Of a DNA stretch of 64,000 bases, positions 1 to 8,307 are shown in pieces. Numbering within the stretch: the first letter of the stretch is position 1; every line of letters begins with the position of its first letter. The position numbers and the translations under genes were made by a program. The DNA is taken from assembly GCF_012516375.2 (NCBI RefSeq), contig NZ_CP051204.2, positions 6,820,001 through 6,884,000 on the forward strand. Reading direction: 5' to 3'. This stretch comes from Chitinophaga oryzae (GTDB lineage: Bacteria; Bacteroidota; Bacteroidia; Chitinophagales; Chitinophagaceae). The notes under the pieces are model-generated. The model saw only the letters and a list, made by a program, of their open reading frames with translations, searched no databases and had not been told where the DNA came from.

Positions 1-40
1 AAAAATTACAACAACTGCTCACAGCCGCCTCCTGACAGCA

Positions 41-379
41 TCACCGTTTGTCATGCCATTGGGCCAGGGCATCCAGGATCGGTAAGATAGCTTCTCCCTT
101 TTCGGTAAGATGATAATCCACCCGCACAGGCACCTCCGCAATAACGGTCTTGCCAATCAACCCGTCAGCCTCCAGCTCCCGCAGCTGCCGCCCCAGCACC
201 TGGTCGGACACCGTTGGCAGCACCTGTTTCAATAAACTGAAACGGTTCTTTCCCTCTGCAATATGAATCAGCATCAGCGCTTTCCAGCGGCCGGCGATCG
301 TTTCCAACGCCCCATTGATGCGGCATACGCTGTGCAGAAATTTCCGGTTATACGCGTTCGACGATGTTTCCTTGATCAT
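41..379 (-). CDS. HxlR-family transcriptional regulator
   Basis: A small winged-helix DNA-binding protein of about 112 residues, probably a redox- or electrophile-responsive regulator. The HxlR pattern is visible: an N-terminal Cys (HSVCRINGALETIAGRWK), the core IAGRWKALMLIHIAEG, the segment SDQVLGRQLRELEADGLI for the recognition helix, and a wing followed by YHLTEKG. I chose the ATG at 377-379; a GTG at 418 would add 13 residues with no family similarity. It is divergent from the quinone oxidoreductase-like gene at 470, a common HxlR arrangement, so it probably regulates that neighbour. This target is inferred. The 40 bases before it hold nothing I can identify. Confidence 0.88.
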   Translation of the reverse strand: MIKETSSNAYNRKFLHSVCRINGALETIAGRWKALMLIHIAEGKNRFSLLKQVLPTVSDQVLGRQLRELEADGLIGKTVIAEVPVRVDYHLTEKGEAILPILDALAQWHDKR

Positions 380-423
380 ATACCACTCATTTTTTTGTGA
401 GTAACTCCCTATTATCACGGTTG

Positions 424-454
424 TTGGTCAACCTTACCCCGCTCGTTAGTTTTA
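424..454 (+). promoter_or_regulatory. Candidate Bacteroidota promoter for the oxidoreductase
   Basis: TTG at 424-426, a 20-base spacer, then TAGTTTTA at 447-454 (7 of 8 to TAnnTTTG), 15 bases before the ATG at 470. It lies between the divergent HxlR regulator and its neighbour, so an HxlR operator would be expected to overlap it. Confidence 0.45.
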
Positions 455-469
455 TCCAAAATTACATAC

Positions 470-1471
470 ATGCAGGCAATTGTATTAAACGGATTCGGGG
501 CGCCTGATCAATTCCGGCAAAAAGAACTACCTGTTCCGGCTTACGGGGAAAATGAACTCCTGATTGAAATAAAAGCCACCGCTTTTAACCCGATTGACTA
601 CCAGATGCGGCAGGGACGCCGCGAAAGCCAACATATGCACTCCCCGGTACTGGGCAGGGAACTGGCCGGCATCGTGATAGCTGCAGGCGCGCAGACAACA
701 GGCTTCGCACCGGGCGATACGGTGATCGCCGCCGCCGGCAGCAAAGGCTCCAACGGTACTTACGCCACACACATCGCGCTCAATTACCAGATGGTAACAC
801 TGTTGCCCGCAGCATTGCCTTTTGCCGTCGCTACGGCCATCCCGTCGGCCGGACTGACCGCCTATCAAACTTTTCAGCGCATGAATGCCCGGCCGGACGA
901 CCTGCTTTTTCTCACCGGTGGCGCCGGCGCCGTGGGCAGTTTCCTGGTCAAACTGCTGAAAGCGCACGGCATACACCAGCTGTTCACCACTGCCGGCAAC
1001 GAACAAAGCCATGCTGTACTGGAAGCACTGGGACTGCCGGCCTGCCGGATACTCAACTATCGCGTGGTTGATCTCGCACAAAGGCTCCTGGCCGCCACCG
1101 GGCAGCAGTATTTTGACTGGGCGATAGATACGGTGGGAGGAAAAATATCAGAAACAGCGGCGGAGGTACTGGGGCTGAACAAAAGTTATGCAGACATCAC
1201 TTTCCTGGGAACGGAACGCACACGGGAACTGCTGTTCGACAAAGGCGCCCATGTACTCAACATCTCCAATTATGCATACGCGGTGGCCAACCGGCTGTCG
1301 TGGTACGGCCAAAACCTGCGGGAGCTGGCCGCCCTGATCGATGCTGCCGTGATCACACCGCCCGCGGTGCAGGTAGTAGGCCGCTTCAGCGCCGATACCG
1401 TGCAGCAGGCACATATCATGATGGAAAATAACCGGACCTGTGGCCGTAAGCTGGTCATGACAATGGATTAG
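470..1471 (+). CDS. Zinc-independent quinone oxidoreductase-like MDR dehydrogenase
   Basis: A 333-residue medium-chain dehydrogenase/reductase of the NADPH:quinone oxidoreductase branch. It has an N-terminal GroES-like fold (residues about 1-120, with VLGRELAGIV and FAPGDTVIAA) followed by a Rossmann domain with the nucleotide-binding loop LTGGAGAVGSF near residues 147-158. The structural-zinc cysteines and the catalytic zinc Cys/His of alcohol dehydrogenases are absent, which fits a quinone or enone reductase using NAD(P)H. It is cytoplasmic with no signal peptide. It is divergent from an HxlR regulator and overlaps the 3' end of the convergent downstream gene by 17 bases. The substrate is unknown; detoxification of reactive carbonyls or quinones is the usual role. 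Confidence 0.88.
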   Translation: MQAIVLNGFGAPDQFRQKELPVPAYGENELLIEIKATAFNPIDYQMRQGRRESQHMHSPVLGRELAGIVIAAGAQTTGFAPGDTVIAAAGSKGSNGTYATHIALNYQMVTLLPAALPFAVATAIPSAGLTAYQTFQRMNARPDDLLFLTGGAGAVGSFLVKLLKAHGIHQLFTTAGNEQSHAVLEALGLPACRILNYRVVDLAQRLLAATGQQYFDWAIDTVGGKISETAAEVLGLNKSYADITFLGTERTRELLFDKGAHVLNISNYAYAVANRLSWYGQNLRELAALIDAAVITPPAVQVVGRFSADTVQQAHIMMENNRTCGRKLVMTMD

Positions 1472-2786
1472 AAGGACTGATGTTCAGTCGTCCTATCTTC
1501 CGGGCGAAACGTTCATTGAAATTCTTCCAGGGTTCCGCATATTCCGGTTTGTCGTAACGCTGACGCGCATACGTATAGGTACTGGCAGAGAGGTGCCAGT
1601 TGAAAATATTCTCCAGGTATTTGATATCCTCGGCTATTACGCGCTCCAGCACTTTCTGCTTGGACACGCCGGACTGCTGACAGTACCTGTCCAGCCAAGC
1701 GCCGCGACCGGCTTTAACGTACAGCACCAGCATGTCTTCCGTGATAAATACAATAGGCACATGTTCCATCTGCCAGTCATTTTCCCTGATCACGGTACAC
1801 AGCAGCGCGTGCTCATAGAACCGCTCCGGGATATCGTGCCGCAGGATAGCGCCGTGTTTGGCCGCAAGGTAGCACAGCTCCCGGGTGATCATTTCCGCCG
1901 GCAGGTAACGCAGGGCTTTACCATCTTTCGTTGCCGCCGCAATGGCCAGTTCCGGTGTGATGACTTCCGGCGGAAAATATTCCAGCGCGAAAATGCTGTA
2001 AGCCATTGCTTCCTGGCAGAGGTTGGCCGTACGCATTTCGAGCGGCACGCGCTTCAGATCGCGGTAGTTGCGGCGTACTTTATAGCGCCAGTATTCAAGT
2101 GTTCTTTCCTGTGGCTGCAGCACGCTCTCCCCTGCCGCAAGGTCGCGGCGGATCTCTTCAAAGTCGGTCGTCAGCGGGTTGTTGAGCAGCGCACGCAGGT
2201 TATCGGATATCACGGTATCGCCGTCTTCCGACTCGGTGCAGGCGTTGGCTTCAGGGCTTTCGGCGTCGTTGTCATTATAATAAAAACGGCTGATCTCTTT
2301 GCGGAAAGGCATCAGGTGGTAATCGTCCACGATCATGACCGGAGCGGTAAAGGTGCCGTCGCACTGCATCCAGCCGTGGTTGTAATGCAGCATGATCACC
2401 TCTTCCACGCGGACGTCGCCTTCCACGCGGGTAGGCGCGCCGCCAATCATCAGGTTGCGGCAGGTAAGGTTGCCGGCGACGTACAGCACCGGGCCGTAAT
2501 CGCCTACTTCATTGAGGACGCCGCCGTCCACGGTGAGGTTGCCGATCACGGCAAATCCCAGCGGTGGCCGGCCATCCGGCATATTATCGAGTTTGTCTGA
2601 ATCAAGGATTAAATCGCCCTGCAGATGCAGGTCGCCATCATGCACATAGAAAAAACCATCTGTTCCGATCATGTCCATGAAAACTTCTTCACTTTCAAGG
2701 ACTTTTATCTGTATCTGGTGTTGGTTCATCGCCTGCTCAGCGGATACGATCTGAAATTCTTTAAGCATGGCGCTAATATCGTACAT
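1455..2786 (-). CDS. Hypothetical protein: beta-solenoid-like N-terminus plus DUF4116-like repeats
   Basis: A 443-residue cytoplasmic protein (no signal peptide, no membrane segment). Residues about 30-170 are short beta-rich turns of the form GDLxLQGDL, IGNLTVDG, VAGNLTCRNL and VEGDVRVE, resembling the right-handed solenoids of polymer-forming (bactofilin-like) proteins. After an acidic linker near residues 180-195, residues about 250-360 carry repeated units around PPEVITPELAIAAATKDG and PAEMITRELCYLAAKHG. These resemble the units of DUF4116-type repeat proteins found in Bacteroidota. The start could also be the internal ATG at 2768. The gene is convergent with the oxidoreductase and divergent from the cyclase gene at 2820. 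The function is unknown; a scaffold or internal immunity-like role is only a guess. Confidence 0.7.
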   Translation of the reverse strand: MYDISAMLKEFQIVSAEQAMNQHQIQIKVLESEEVFMDMIGTDGFFYVHDGDLHLQGDLILDSDKLDNMPDGRPPLGFAVIGNLTVDGGVLNEVGDYGPVLYVAGNLTCRNLMIGGAPTRVEGDVRVEEVIMLHYNHGWMQCDGTFTAPVMIVDDYHLMPFRKEISRFYYNDNDAESPEANACTESEDGDTVISDNLRALLNNPLTTDFEEIRRDLAAGESVLQPQERTLEYWRYKVRRNYRDLKRVPLEMRTANLCQEAMAYSIFALEYFPPEVITPELAIAAATKDGKALRYLPAEMITRELCYLAAKHGAILRHDIPERFYEHALLCTVIRENDWQMEHVPIVFITEDMLVLYVKAGRGAWLDRYCQQSGVSKQKVLERVIAEDIKYLENIFNWHLSASTYTYARQRYDKPEYAEPWKNFNERFARKIGRLNISPSNPLS

Positions 2787-2819
2787 TTATAAACGTCTCA
2801 AAACGGGAAAATTATCACG

Positions 2820-3728
2820 ATGAACAAAAGAGTAAAATTTGATTTTGACATCCGCTTCACCAACGGCGGCGGCATCAAAGGAGAAGATTTCCGGCTGGAT
2901 ATCGCCGGCGACGATATCTCCGACAAAGAACTGGCTGACTATATCGTGGCAGACATGCGCCTGCTGATGGTAGGCGAAACACGTATCCTCAACAAGGAGA
3001 TCCTTACTGAGCCGCATAAACGAAAACCTGTCGGCACCAGTGGCGCCAGCTATCTCATAGATCTGAGCCACACCATCGAAAACGGGCTGGTCACCTACAA
3101 AGGACTGCCGGCGCCGGTCATCTGCGACTTCCTCAGCCGGGAAGCCTCCGCCGCCCTCTACGACGGCGATACCACTTTCCAGATCGGGAAAATAGAAATG
3201 GTCACCAATACCGGCACGTATATCGACTGCCCTTTCCATCGCTATGCCGAGGGGAAAGACCTGGCGGAAATGCCGCTGGAACGGTTCGCCGACCTGGACG
3301 CCATTGTGATCCGGGCGCCTTACCAGGATGGCCTGGCCGTGACGGCCGACCGGCTGCGCCACCATGAAATACGCAATCGCGCCGTACTGGTGCATACCGG
3401 ATGGGACGCCCACTGGAACACGCCCGCCTACTACGAAAACCATCCTTACCTCACCGCAGACGCCGCCGGATACCTGCGCGACTGTGACGTGAAGCTGGTC
3501 GGCATCGATTCCCATAACATCGACAATACGCAAGGCAAAAGCAGGCCGGTGCATACCACGCTGCTGGGCGCGGAAATCCTCATCGTGGAACATCTCTGCC
3601 ACCTGGAACTGCTGCCGGAAGACGGGTTTACCTTCAGCGCCGTCCCTCCGAAATTCAAAGGCGTAGGGACCTTCCCGGTACGGGCCATGGCCAAACTGAA
3701 AAATCCGCCGGACGCCGGGGAAAGCTAG
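2820..3728 (+). CDS. Cyclase/KynB-fold hydrolase with an extra N-terminal domain
   Basis: A 302-residue protein. Residues about 78-300 have the fold of the cyclase / arylformamidase family: YLIDLSHTIENGLVTY, then NTGTYIDCPFH at residues 130-140, LVHTGWDAHW and VGIDSHNID. The family metal motif HxGTHxDxPxH is altered: Asn replaces the first His and Tyr the second, while the Asp and last His remain. Residues 1-70 form a separate beta/alpha domain (RVKFDFDIRFTNGGGIKGED) that classical KynB lacks. It is cytoplasmic and monocistronic, ended by the hairpin at 3771. The family hydrolyses amide or lactone bonds using divalent metal. The substrate is unknown, and the altered motif makes kynurenine formamidase activity unsafe to assume. 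Confidence 0.8.
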   Translation: MNKRVKFDFDIRFTNGGGIKGEDFRLDIAGDDISDKELADYIVADMRLLMVGETRILNKEILTEPHKRKPVGTSGASYLIDLSHTIENGLVTYKGLPAPVICDFLSREASAALYDGDTTFQIGKIEMVTNTGTYIDCPFHRYAEGKDLAEMPLERFADLDAIVIRAPYQDGLAVTADRLRHHEIRNRAVLVHTGWDAHWNTPAYYENHPYLTADAAGYLRDCDVKLVGIDSHNIDNTQGKSRPVHTTLLGAEILIVEHLCHLELLPEDGFTFSAVPPKFKGVGTFPVRAMAKLKNPPDAGES

Positions 3729-3770
3729 AGACCACAGGCATTCAACCATCGACAAAAAAATGACATTATG

Positions 3771-3799
3771 ACCCAAAGCTTTCGCTTTGGGTTTTCTAA
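3771..3799 (+). terminator. Rho-independent terminator after the cyclase gene
   Basis: A perfect 9-bp stem ACCCAAAGC / GCTTTGGGT (3771-3779 with 3784-3792) with a TTTC loop, followed by a T-rich tail, 42 bases after the stop codon. Confidence 0.85.
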
Positions 3800-3804
3800 T
3801 TTTG
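3797..3804 (+). promoter_or_regulatory. Candidate -7 element for the MFS gene
   Basis: TAATTTTG matches TAnnTTTG exactly, 40 bases before the ATG at 3845. The -33 region would fall inside the preceding terminator stem and has no clear TTG, so this is tentative. Confidence 0.35.
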
Positions 3805-3844
3805 CATTCCTCATGGCTCTTCAAAGAGGTGTGTACGATCACAG

Positions 3845-5047
3845 ATGTTCATAGAGATACCGCAAGCGACCGAAGCCAACGCACGACAATACCGGACCGC
3901 CGTTTCCGTTTTCTTTTTTATCTCCGGCCTGGGCTATTCCACCTGGGCGTCCCGGATACCCTCCATACAGCAACAGCTTCAGCTCAACGAGGCGCAGCTG
4001 GGACTGGTGCTGCTGGCGCTGCCCATAGGGCTGATGCTGACCATGCCCATCACCGGAAAGCTGCTCGGCCGCTTCAGCAGCCGTAAAATCATGGTGATCG
4101 GCGCTATGGTGTTTAACGTAGTACTGAGCCTTCCGGGTTTTACTACCAGCCTCTGGCAGCTGGCGCTGACCCTGTTCTGCTTCGGCTCTTCCCGTAACCT
4201 GCTCAATCTCTCCATGAATGCACAGGCCGTACAGGTGCAGCATATGTATCACAAGTCCATTATGACCACCTTCCACGGTATCTGGAGCATCGCCGGTTCC
4301 GCAGGAGCCGGCATCGGCTACCTGATGGTGTCCATGCAGGTGGCGCCTGCCTGGCATATGCTGATCATCAGCGGACTGCTGCTGGTATTTACGCTGTATT
4401 ACGGGCCACGTAACTACCCTGACCAGCCGGCGCCCAACCCGGTAAAAAAGCCGGCGTTTTCCCTGCCAGACAAGTCATTGCTGCGCTTTTCCTTTATCTG
4501 TTTCGCCTGTATGGCCACCGAAAACACTATGTACGACTGGAGCAGCATTTACTTTCATAAAGTGGCGGGCGGCACTGCCACCGCAGCCACAGCTTCTTTC
4601 ATGACTTATATGGCCGCCATGACGCTGGGCCGTTTTGCCGGCGACCGCCTCGTAGCGCAGATGGGCATTAAAAACATGCTGTATTACAGCGGATGGCTGA
4701 TTTTATCCGGCCTCCTGCTTGCCATTGTGCTGCCTCATCCGGTCACCACCGCTATCGGCTTTATCTTTACCGGCCTGGGCGTATCCTGCATTGTGCCGCT
4801 CGTATTCAGCCTCGCCGGCAAATCCCGCGAAGCCAACAGCGGACAGACGCTCGCTTCTATTTCCACTATCGGCTACCTGGGCTTCCTCATTGTACCCCCG
4901 CTGGTAGGATTTGTAGCGCAGGCCACCCATCTGCGGGTATCTTTTGGCCTCATGGCGTTGTGTGGACTGCTGATCGTATTGATGGTGAAGGGTCTCCCTG
5001 AAACAAAAAGGGAAGCCCCGGTACAGGATACCAGGGCTGATTCATAG
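3845..5047 (+). CDS. MFS transporter, YbjJ-like
   Basis: A 400-residue inner-membrane carrier with about 12 hydrophobic helices in two halves. The N-terminus VFFFISGLGYSTWASRIPSI followed by LNEAQLGLVLLALPIG matches the YbjJ / sugar-MFS type. The loop-2/3 signature is GKLLGRFSSRKIMVIGA, repeated in the second half as GRFAGDRLVAQMGIKNML. The middle is split by a cytoplasmic loop (GPRNYPDQPAPNPVKKP). It probably exports or imports a small organic solute by proton coupling; the substrate cannot be read from sequence. The gene stands alone between a terminator and the convergent acyltransferase gene. Confidence 0.85.
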   Translation: MFIEIPQATEANARQYRTAVSVFFFISGLGYSTWASRIPSIQQQLQLNEAQLGLVLLALPIGLMLTMPITGKLLGRFSSRKIMVIGAMVFNVVLSLPGFTTSLWQLALTLFCFGSSRNLLNLSMNAQAVQVQHMYHKSIMTTFHGIWSIAGSAGAGIGYLMVSMQVAPAWHMLIISGLLLVFTLYYGPRNYPDQPAPNPVKKPAFSLPDKSLLRFSFICFACMATENTMYDWSSIYFHKVAGGTATAATASFMTYMAAMTLGRFAGDRLVAQMGIKNMLYYSGWLILSGLLLAIVLPHPVTTAIGFIFTGLGVSCIVPLVFSLAGKSREANSGQTLASISTIGYLGFLIVPPLVGFVAQATHLRVSFGLMALCGLLIVLMVKGLPETKREAPVQDTRADS

Positions 5048-5081
5048 GGGTTTCTCAGATAGCTATTCGTTTGTAGTCTCT

Positions 5082-6173
5082 TTATAATTTGAAGAATATC
5101 TTTCGTTTGTACAACCAGTAACAAAGGCCCCATTCCAGCGCCAGTACCGTCAGGGCTGACAGGACGTCCCGGATTCCTTCCGGTATGCCCGGCATGGCGG
5201 TAAACCCTTTCACAAAAATACCCGTCGTCGGGTTCACCCATTGTACACCGACCGTTTCAAAAAACAGGTAGATGAAGATGGCGTTCATACCTGCTACGGA
5301 GGCTATCCAGGCGTACCTTACATATCCCCGCACATCGGCCAGCCAGTAAAAAAGCGCCATGATCAGCATCACCCAGCCACCGGACGCCAGCACAAAAGAA
5401 GCCGTGCTGATGCGTTTAATGATCGGCGTTATCCCGGCGGCATCCAGTCCGAAACCAGCCACCAACCCAACTACGCCGGCTATAACCAATACGCGCGTTT
5501 TCTGCAGCGGTGTCCGCGGGCCTGTCAGCAGTTTGCCCGCCAGCACGCCCCAGATAGTGTGTGCAGCCGTAGGGATACAATTGATCGCGACCCATCCGTC
5601 CGGGTTGATTTTCCCCATCAGGACCGTATCCATGAAGGCACCGAAATTGTGCCCTTGCGTAAAAGCATCCTCGAACCCAGGTAAAAGAATAAAACGATAC
5701 ATGACATCAGTGGCAAGGAGCAGCAACAGGCTGACCACCAGCTGATATACTACAGAACGGCGAATAATCAGATATGCGACGATAGTGGTTACGGACAACT
5801 GCGTGAGCACATTCCATAACTCCCAGACTAACCGCCCCGCATATACGCAATGTAATGCGGTACCGAATATAAATAATTTCCCGCAACGCCACGCAATATG
5901 TGTAAAATTTTGTTGCCAGCTGACCCCCTTCTGTGATTTGGCATTCCACGATAAATACATGGCTGTGCCGGCTATGGTCATAAAAGCTGGTTGCACCAGA
6001 TCCCATGCCCGCAGGCCATTCCACGGGTGGTGGAAGAACTGTTGCATAAACGTATGCCATGCACCGTTGGATGACAGACTGTCGAGCGCCCAGTACAGAT
6101 GCGTGCTTTCCGCTGCCAGTAGAAGCATGATAACACCCCTCATCATATCGAGGGATTGTAGCCGTTGGGTCAT
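5082..6173 (-). CDS. Multi-pass membrane acyltransferase (DUF5009 / HGSNAT-like)
   Basis: A 363-residue integral membrane protein with about 10 hydrophobic segments. It begins MTQRLQSLDMMRGVIMLLL, the RxxSLDxxRG start typical of the HGSNAT/YeiB-like acyltransferase group. Conserved features include the HHPWNG loop (HHPWNGLRAWDLVQPAFM) after the first helices and AHTIWGVLAGKLL in the middle. Human HGSNAT transfers acetyl groups from acetyl-CoA across the membrane to glucosamine ends; bacterial DUF5009 members are mostly untested. I start at 6173 because the longer frame (to 6254) would run into the hairpin at 6240 and add residues with no family match. A role in acetylating envelope or polysaccharide sugars is inferred. 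Confidence 0.82.
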   Translation of the reverse strand: MTQRLQSLDMMRGVIMLLLAAESTHLYWALDSLSSNGAWHTFMQQFFHHPWNGLRAWDLVQPAFMTIAGTAMYLSWNAKSQKGVSWQQNFTHIAWRCGKLFIFGTALHCVYAGRLVWELWNVLTQLSVTTIVAYLIIRRSVVYQLVVSLLLLLATDVMYRFILLPGFEDAFTQGHNFGAFMDTVLMGKINPDGWVAINCIPTAAHTIWGVLAGKLLTGPRTPLQKTRVLVIAGVVGLVAGFGLDAAGITPIIKRISTASFVLASGGWVMLIMALFYWLADVRGYVRYAWIASVAGMNAIFIYLFFETVGVQWVNPTTGIFVKGFTAMPGIPEGIRDVLSALTVLALEWGLCYWLYKRKIFFKL

Positions 6174-6239
6174 AGGTAGAAAAATGAGCTCCTTAAAATA
6201 GTTATTCTTTCTCACATTTACCAGTACCCCGGGAAAAAG

Positions 6240-6271
6240 CACGGGTCGGGGCATGGTGCCTCCGACCCGTG
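6240..6271 (-). terminator. Terminator downstream of rtcB
   Basis: A 10-bp stem CACGGGTCGG / CCGACCCGTG (6240-6249 with 6262-6271). On the minus strand it is followed by GCTTTTTCC. It lies between the rtcB stop and the acyltransferase start, so it should separate the two transcripts. Confidence 0.75.
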
Positions 6272-6295
6272 TGTACGGTTTGTATACCGCAGCGA

Positions 6296-7696
6296 TTATT
6301 CGTTATTCATCCGCACGATAGCAGGCATAAAGCGGCCTTCCACCTGCACCAGTTCCCGCTGTGCGTCCATCACCCGGTCGATGTCCTTGTAGGCCAGCGG
6401 GTTTTCTTCCACGCTGCCGCCGATCAGGGTCACGCCCGCACCGGCCACTATTTTTTTCAGTGCCGACACGGTCATTTTCTCCCGGGCCTTCGAGCGGCTC
6501 ATCGCCCTGCCGGCTCCATGCGCGGCGGAATACAACGACTCCTCCGCGCCTTTGCCTCTTACCAGGTAGGCCGGCGTGGTCATACTGCCGGGAATAATGC
6601 CCAGTTCGCCGGCATGCGCCGGGGTGGCGCCTTTCCGGTGGATGACCACTTTCCGTTTATCCGTCAGCGTTTCCTCCCACGCAAAATTGTGGTGGTTTTC
6701 GATGGTGGCCAGGCTTTTCAGTCCTGCTGCTTTCGCCAGATGACGATGGATCTGCTGGTGACAGGCACGGGCGTAATCGCCCGCCAGGTTCATACTCAGC
6801 CAGTACTCCTGCCCCGCTTCGCTGTTCATGTCCAGCCAGGCCAGCTGCCGCGCGGAACGCGGAAGCTTACAGGTGTCGGTCGCTATTTTCGTATAATGCT
6901 GCGCGATAGCGGCGCCCAAACCGCGGCTGCCGGAATGTGACAGCAAAGCCAGGTACCGCTTCGGCGGCAACGACAGCGAGTTGTCTTCTTCCAGCGTCAG
7001 CAGCCCGAACTCTACAAAGTGGTTGCCGCTGCCGGACGATCCCAGCTGCCGTACCGCTTTGCCATGCAGGCTTTTCAACAGCGGCGTGTCATGAAACTCT
7101 GGCCTGTCCAGCACCGGATGCTCCTGGCGGAACTCCAGTCCCCCTTCCATGCCAAAGTGAGTGTACGCTTTTATCGCCATTTCCAACTGGTAACGGTAGC
7201 GCTTCAGAAAACTTTCTCCTTCATCGAAAAGGGTGAGTGCCATCCGGCAGCCGATGTCCACGCCCACCGCATAAGGGATCACCGCCTGTTCGGTAGCCAG
7301 CACGCCACCTACCGGCAGGCCGTAGCCCATATGCGCGTCGGGCATCAGCGCGCCCTGCACCGTGACAGGCAGCGACATGGCCACCTCCATCTGCTGGCGG
7401 GCGGCCTGTTCTATTTCTTTACTGCCGTATATCTTCAGTTGCCCGCCGGCTTCCAGCAGGTCAAACGACTGAAAACGACGCTCCTCCGGCTGGTCAGCGA
7501 AAACCGCTGCTATCTTTCCCAGCACTTCATCGTGTAAAAAATCAGCCGGACGCGCCCTGATATCCGTCAGCAGCTGAATAATGGCCGCCTTATCATGATG
7601 TTTGAAATGCCGCGCCATAATATTGATCACCAGGCTCCTGGCCCGGTCGTCGGTATAACCGATTTTACTCAGTTCTTTTGTTTTTAATCCAGACAA
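6296..7696 (-). CDS. rtcB: RtcB-family RNA ligase
   Basis: A 466-residue Mn(II)/GTP-dependent RNA ligase that joins 2',3'-cyclic-phosphate or 3'-phosphate ends to 5'-OH ends. Family blocks are present in order: PDAHMGYGLPVGGVLA, VGVDIGCRM (metal-binding Cys), GSSGSGNHFVEFG, LSHSGSRGLG, HRKGATPAHAGELGIIPGSM and AAHGAGRAMSR. The last contains the likely guanylated His at residue 393. The N-terminal KTKELSKIGY block is only included if translation starts at the TTG at 7694-7696; no in-frame ATG or GTG exists upstream. There is no archease, rtcA or RtcR regulator nearby, unlike the enterobacterial operon. It probably acts in RNA repair after cleavage or in tRNA healing. Confidence 0.92.
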   Translation of the reverse strand: MSGLKTKELSKIGYTDDRARSLVINIMARHFKHHDKAAIIQLLTDIRARPADFLHDEVLGKIAAVFADQPEERRFQSFDLLEAGGQLKIYGSKEIEQAARQQMEVAMSLPVTVQGALMPDAHMGYGLPVGGVLATEQAVIPYAVGVDIGCRMALTLFDEGESFLKRYRYQLEMAIKAYTHFGMEGGLEFRQEHPVLDRPEFHDTPLLKSLHGKAVRQLGSSGSGNHFVEFGLLTLEEDNSLSLPPKRYLALLSHSGSRGLGAAIAQHYTKIATDTCKLPRSARQLAWLDMNSEAGQEYWLSMNLAGDYARACHQQIHRHLAKAAGLKSLATIENHHNFAWEETLTDKRKVVIHRKGATPAHAGELGIIPGSMTTPAYLVRGKGAEESLYSAAHGAGRAMSRSKAREKMTVSALKKIVAGAGVTLIGGSVEENPLAYKDIDRVMDAQRELVQVEGRFMPAIVRMNNE

Positions 7697-7780
7697 AACG
7701 TAATTATTTAGATATTTGGATATTGGGTTATGGGGTTATTTTACCGGCTACCTCATTGTACTATTATTGCAGCAGGCGAT

Positions 7781-7954
7781 ATGCCCACGCAGCGCAACAA
7801 AGGAATCATCCCGGTACTGCCGGAAACGGCATACCAGGGCATTCAGCAACAATATTATAAAATACAGGAAATAACCCGGTGGGTCCGCCTTTTTAGGCGA
7901 CCATTGCAAGAAGCGATATGTGGAGATGTTCTGTCATGGGTAGTTCGTTTTTAA
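7781..7954 (+). CDS. Doubtful small open frame
   Basis: An ATG-initiated frame of 57 codons inside the repeat-flanked region, starting MPTQRNKGIIPVLPETAY and ending in VLSWVVRF. Its amino-acid composition is less biased than typical chance frames here, but I recognise no family, see no ribosome-binding site and find no clear promoter. It could be the remnant of a gene or pure chance. Confidence 0.2.
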   Translation: MPTQRNKGIIPVLPETAYQGIQQQYYKIQEITRWVRLFRRPLQEAICGDVLSWVVRF

Positions 7955-8201
7955 CAGTGAGAAAAACGAATAACGCGGCAAAGATAGGATATTTTAACAT
8001 TTTATCATTTTATCAATTTAAATATTTGATTTACGGATGTTGGAATTTTTTGATTTTGGAATTTAATAAATCAAAGACCATGTTATACTATATTGGATTG
8101 ATCTTCATCGTATATCCCCGAAATCCCAAAATTCCAAAATCAAAAAATCCATAAATCCAATAACCAAATAACCAAATGCAAAGGTGGTGTTAAAGTTAAC
8201 G

Positions 8202-8228
8202 TTGGTAATTGCTGAAAGCGTAAATTTG
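8202..8228 (+). promoter_or_regulatory. Candidate promoter for the TetR-like/ABC1 operon
   Basis: TTG at 8202-8204, a 16-base spacer (slightly short) and TAAATTTG at 8221-8228, an exact TAnnTTTG match, about 80 bases before the start codon at 8308. Confidence 0.4.
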
Positions 8229-8307
8229 TATACAGTGTTTTTCCCCGCAGATGATAACCTCCGGACCGCTCCGGGCGGGGTATTACAACAATAGTAAAAC
8301 CTTGCAC

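Larger units (their letters stand above)
7697..8307. repeat. AT-rich intergenic region with inverted repeats
   Basis: About 610 bases with no convincing gene. A perfect 20-bp inverted repeat (8045-8064 with 8129-8148, core ATTTTTTGATTTTGG) encloses 64 bases. The outer edges carry related words: TTGGGTTATGGGGTTATTT near 7723-7741 and AATCCAATAACCAAATAACC near 8154-8173. The same AAATCAAAAAATC wording recurs near 39.7 kb and 63.6-63.9 kb. TATCTTTG on the minus strand at 7979-7986 could be a -7 element for rtcB. The block may be a dispersed non-coding element. Confidence 0.6.

Noticed and set aside
1..40. Part of a gene entering from the left edge
   Set aside because: Too short to judge; no frame or motif can be supported.
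6174..6254. A longer N-terminus for the membrane acyltransferase
   Set aside because: It crosses the rtcB terminator hairpin and adds residues unlike the family; the family start TQRLQSLDMMRG begins at 6173.
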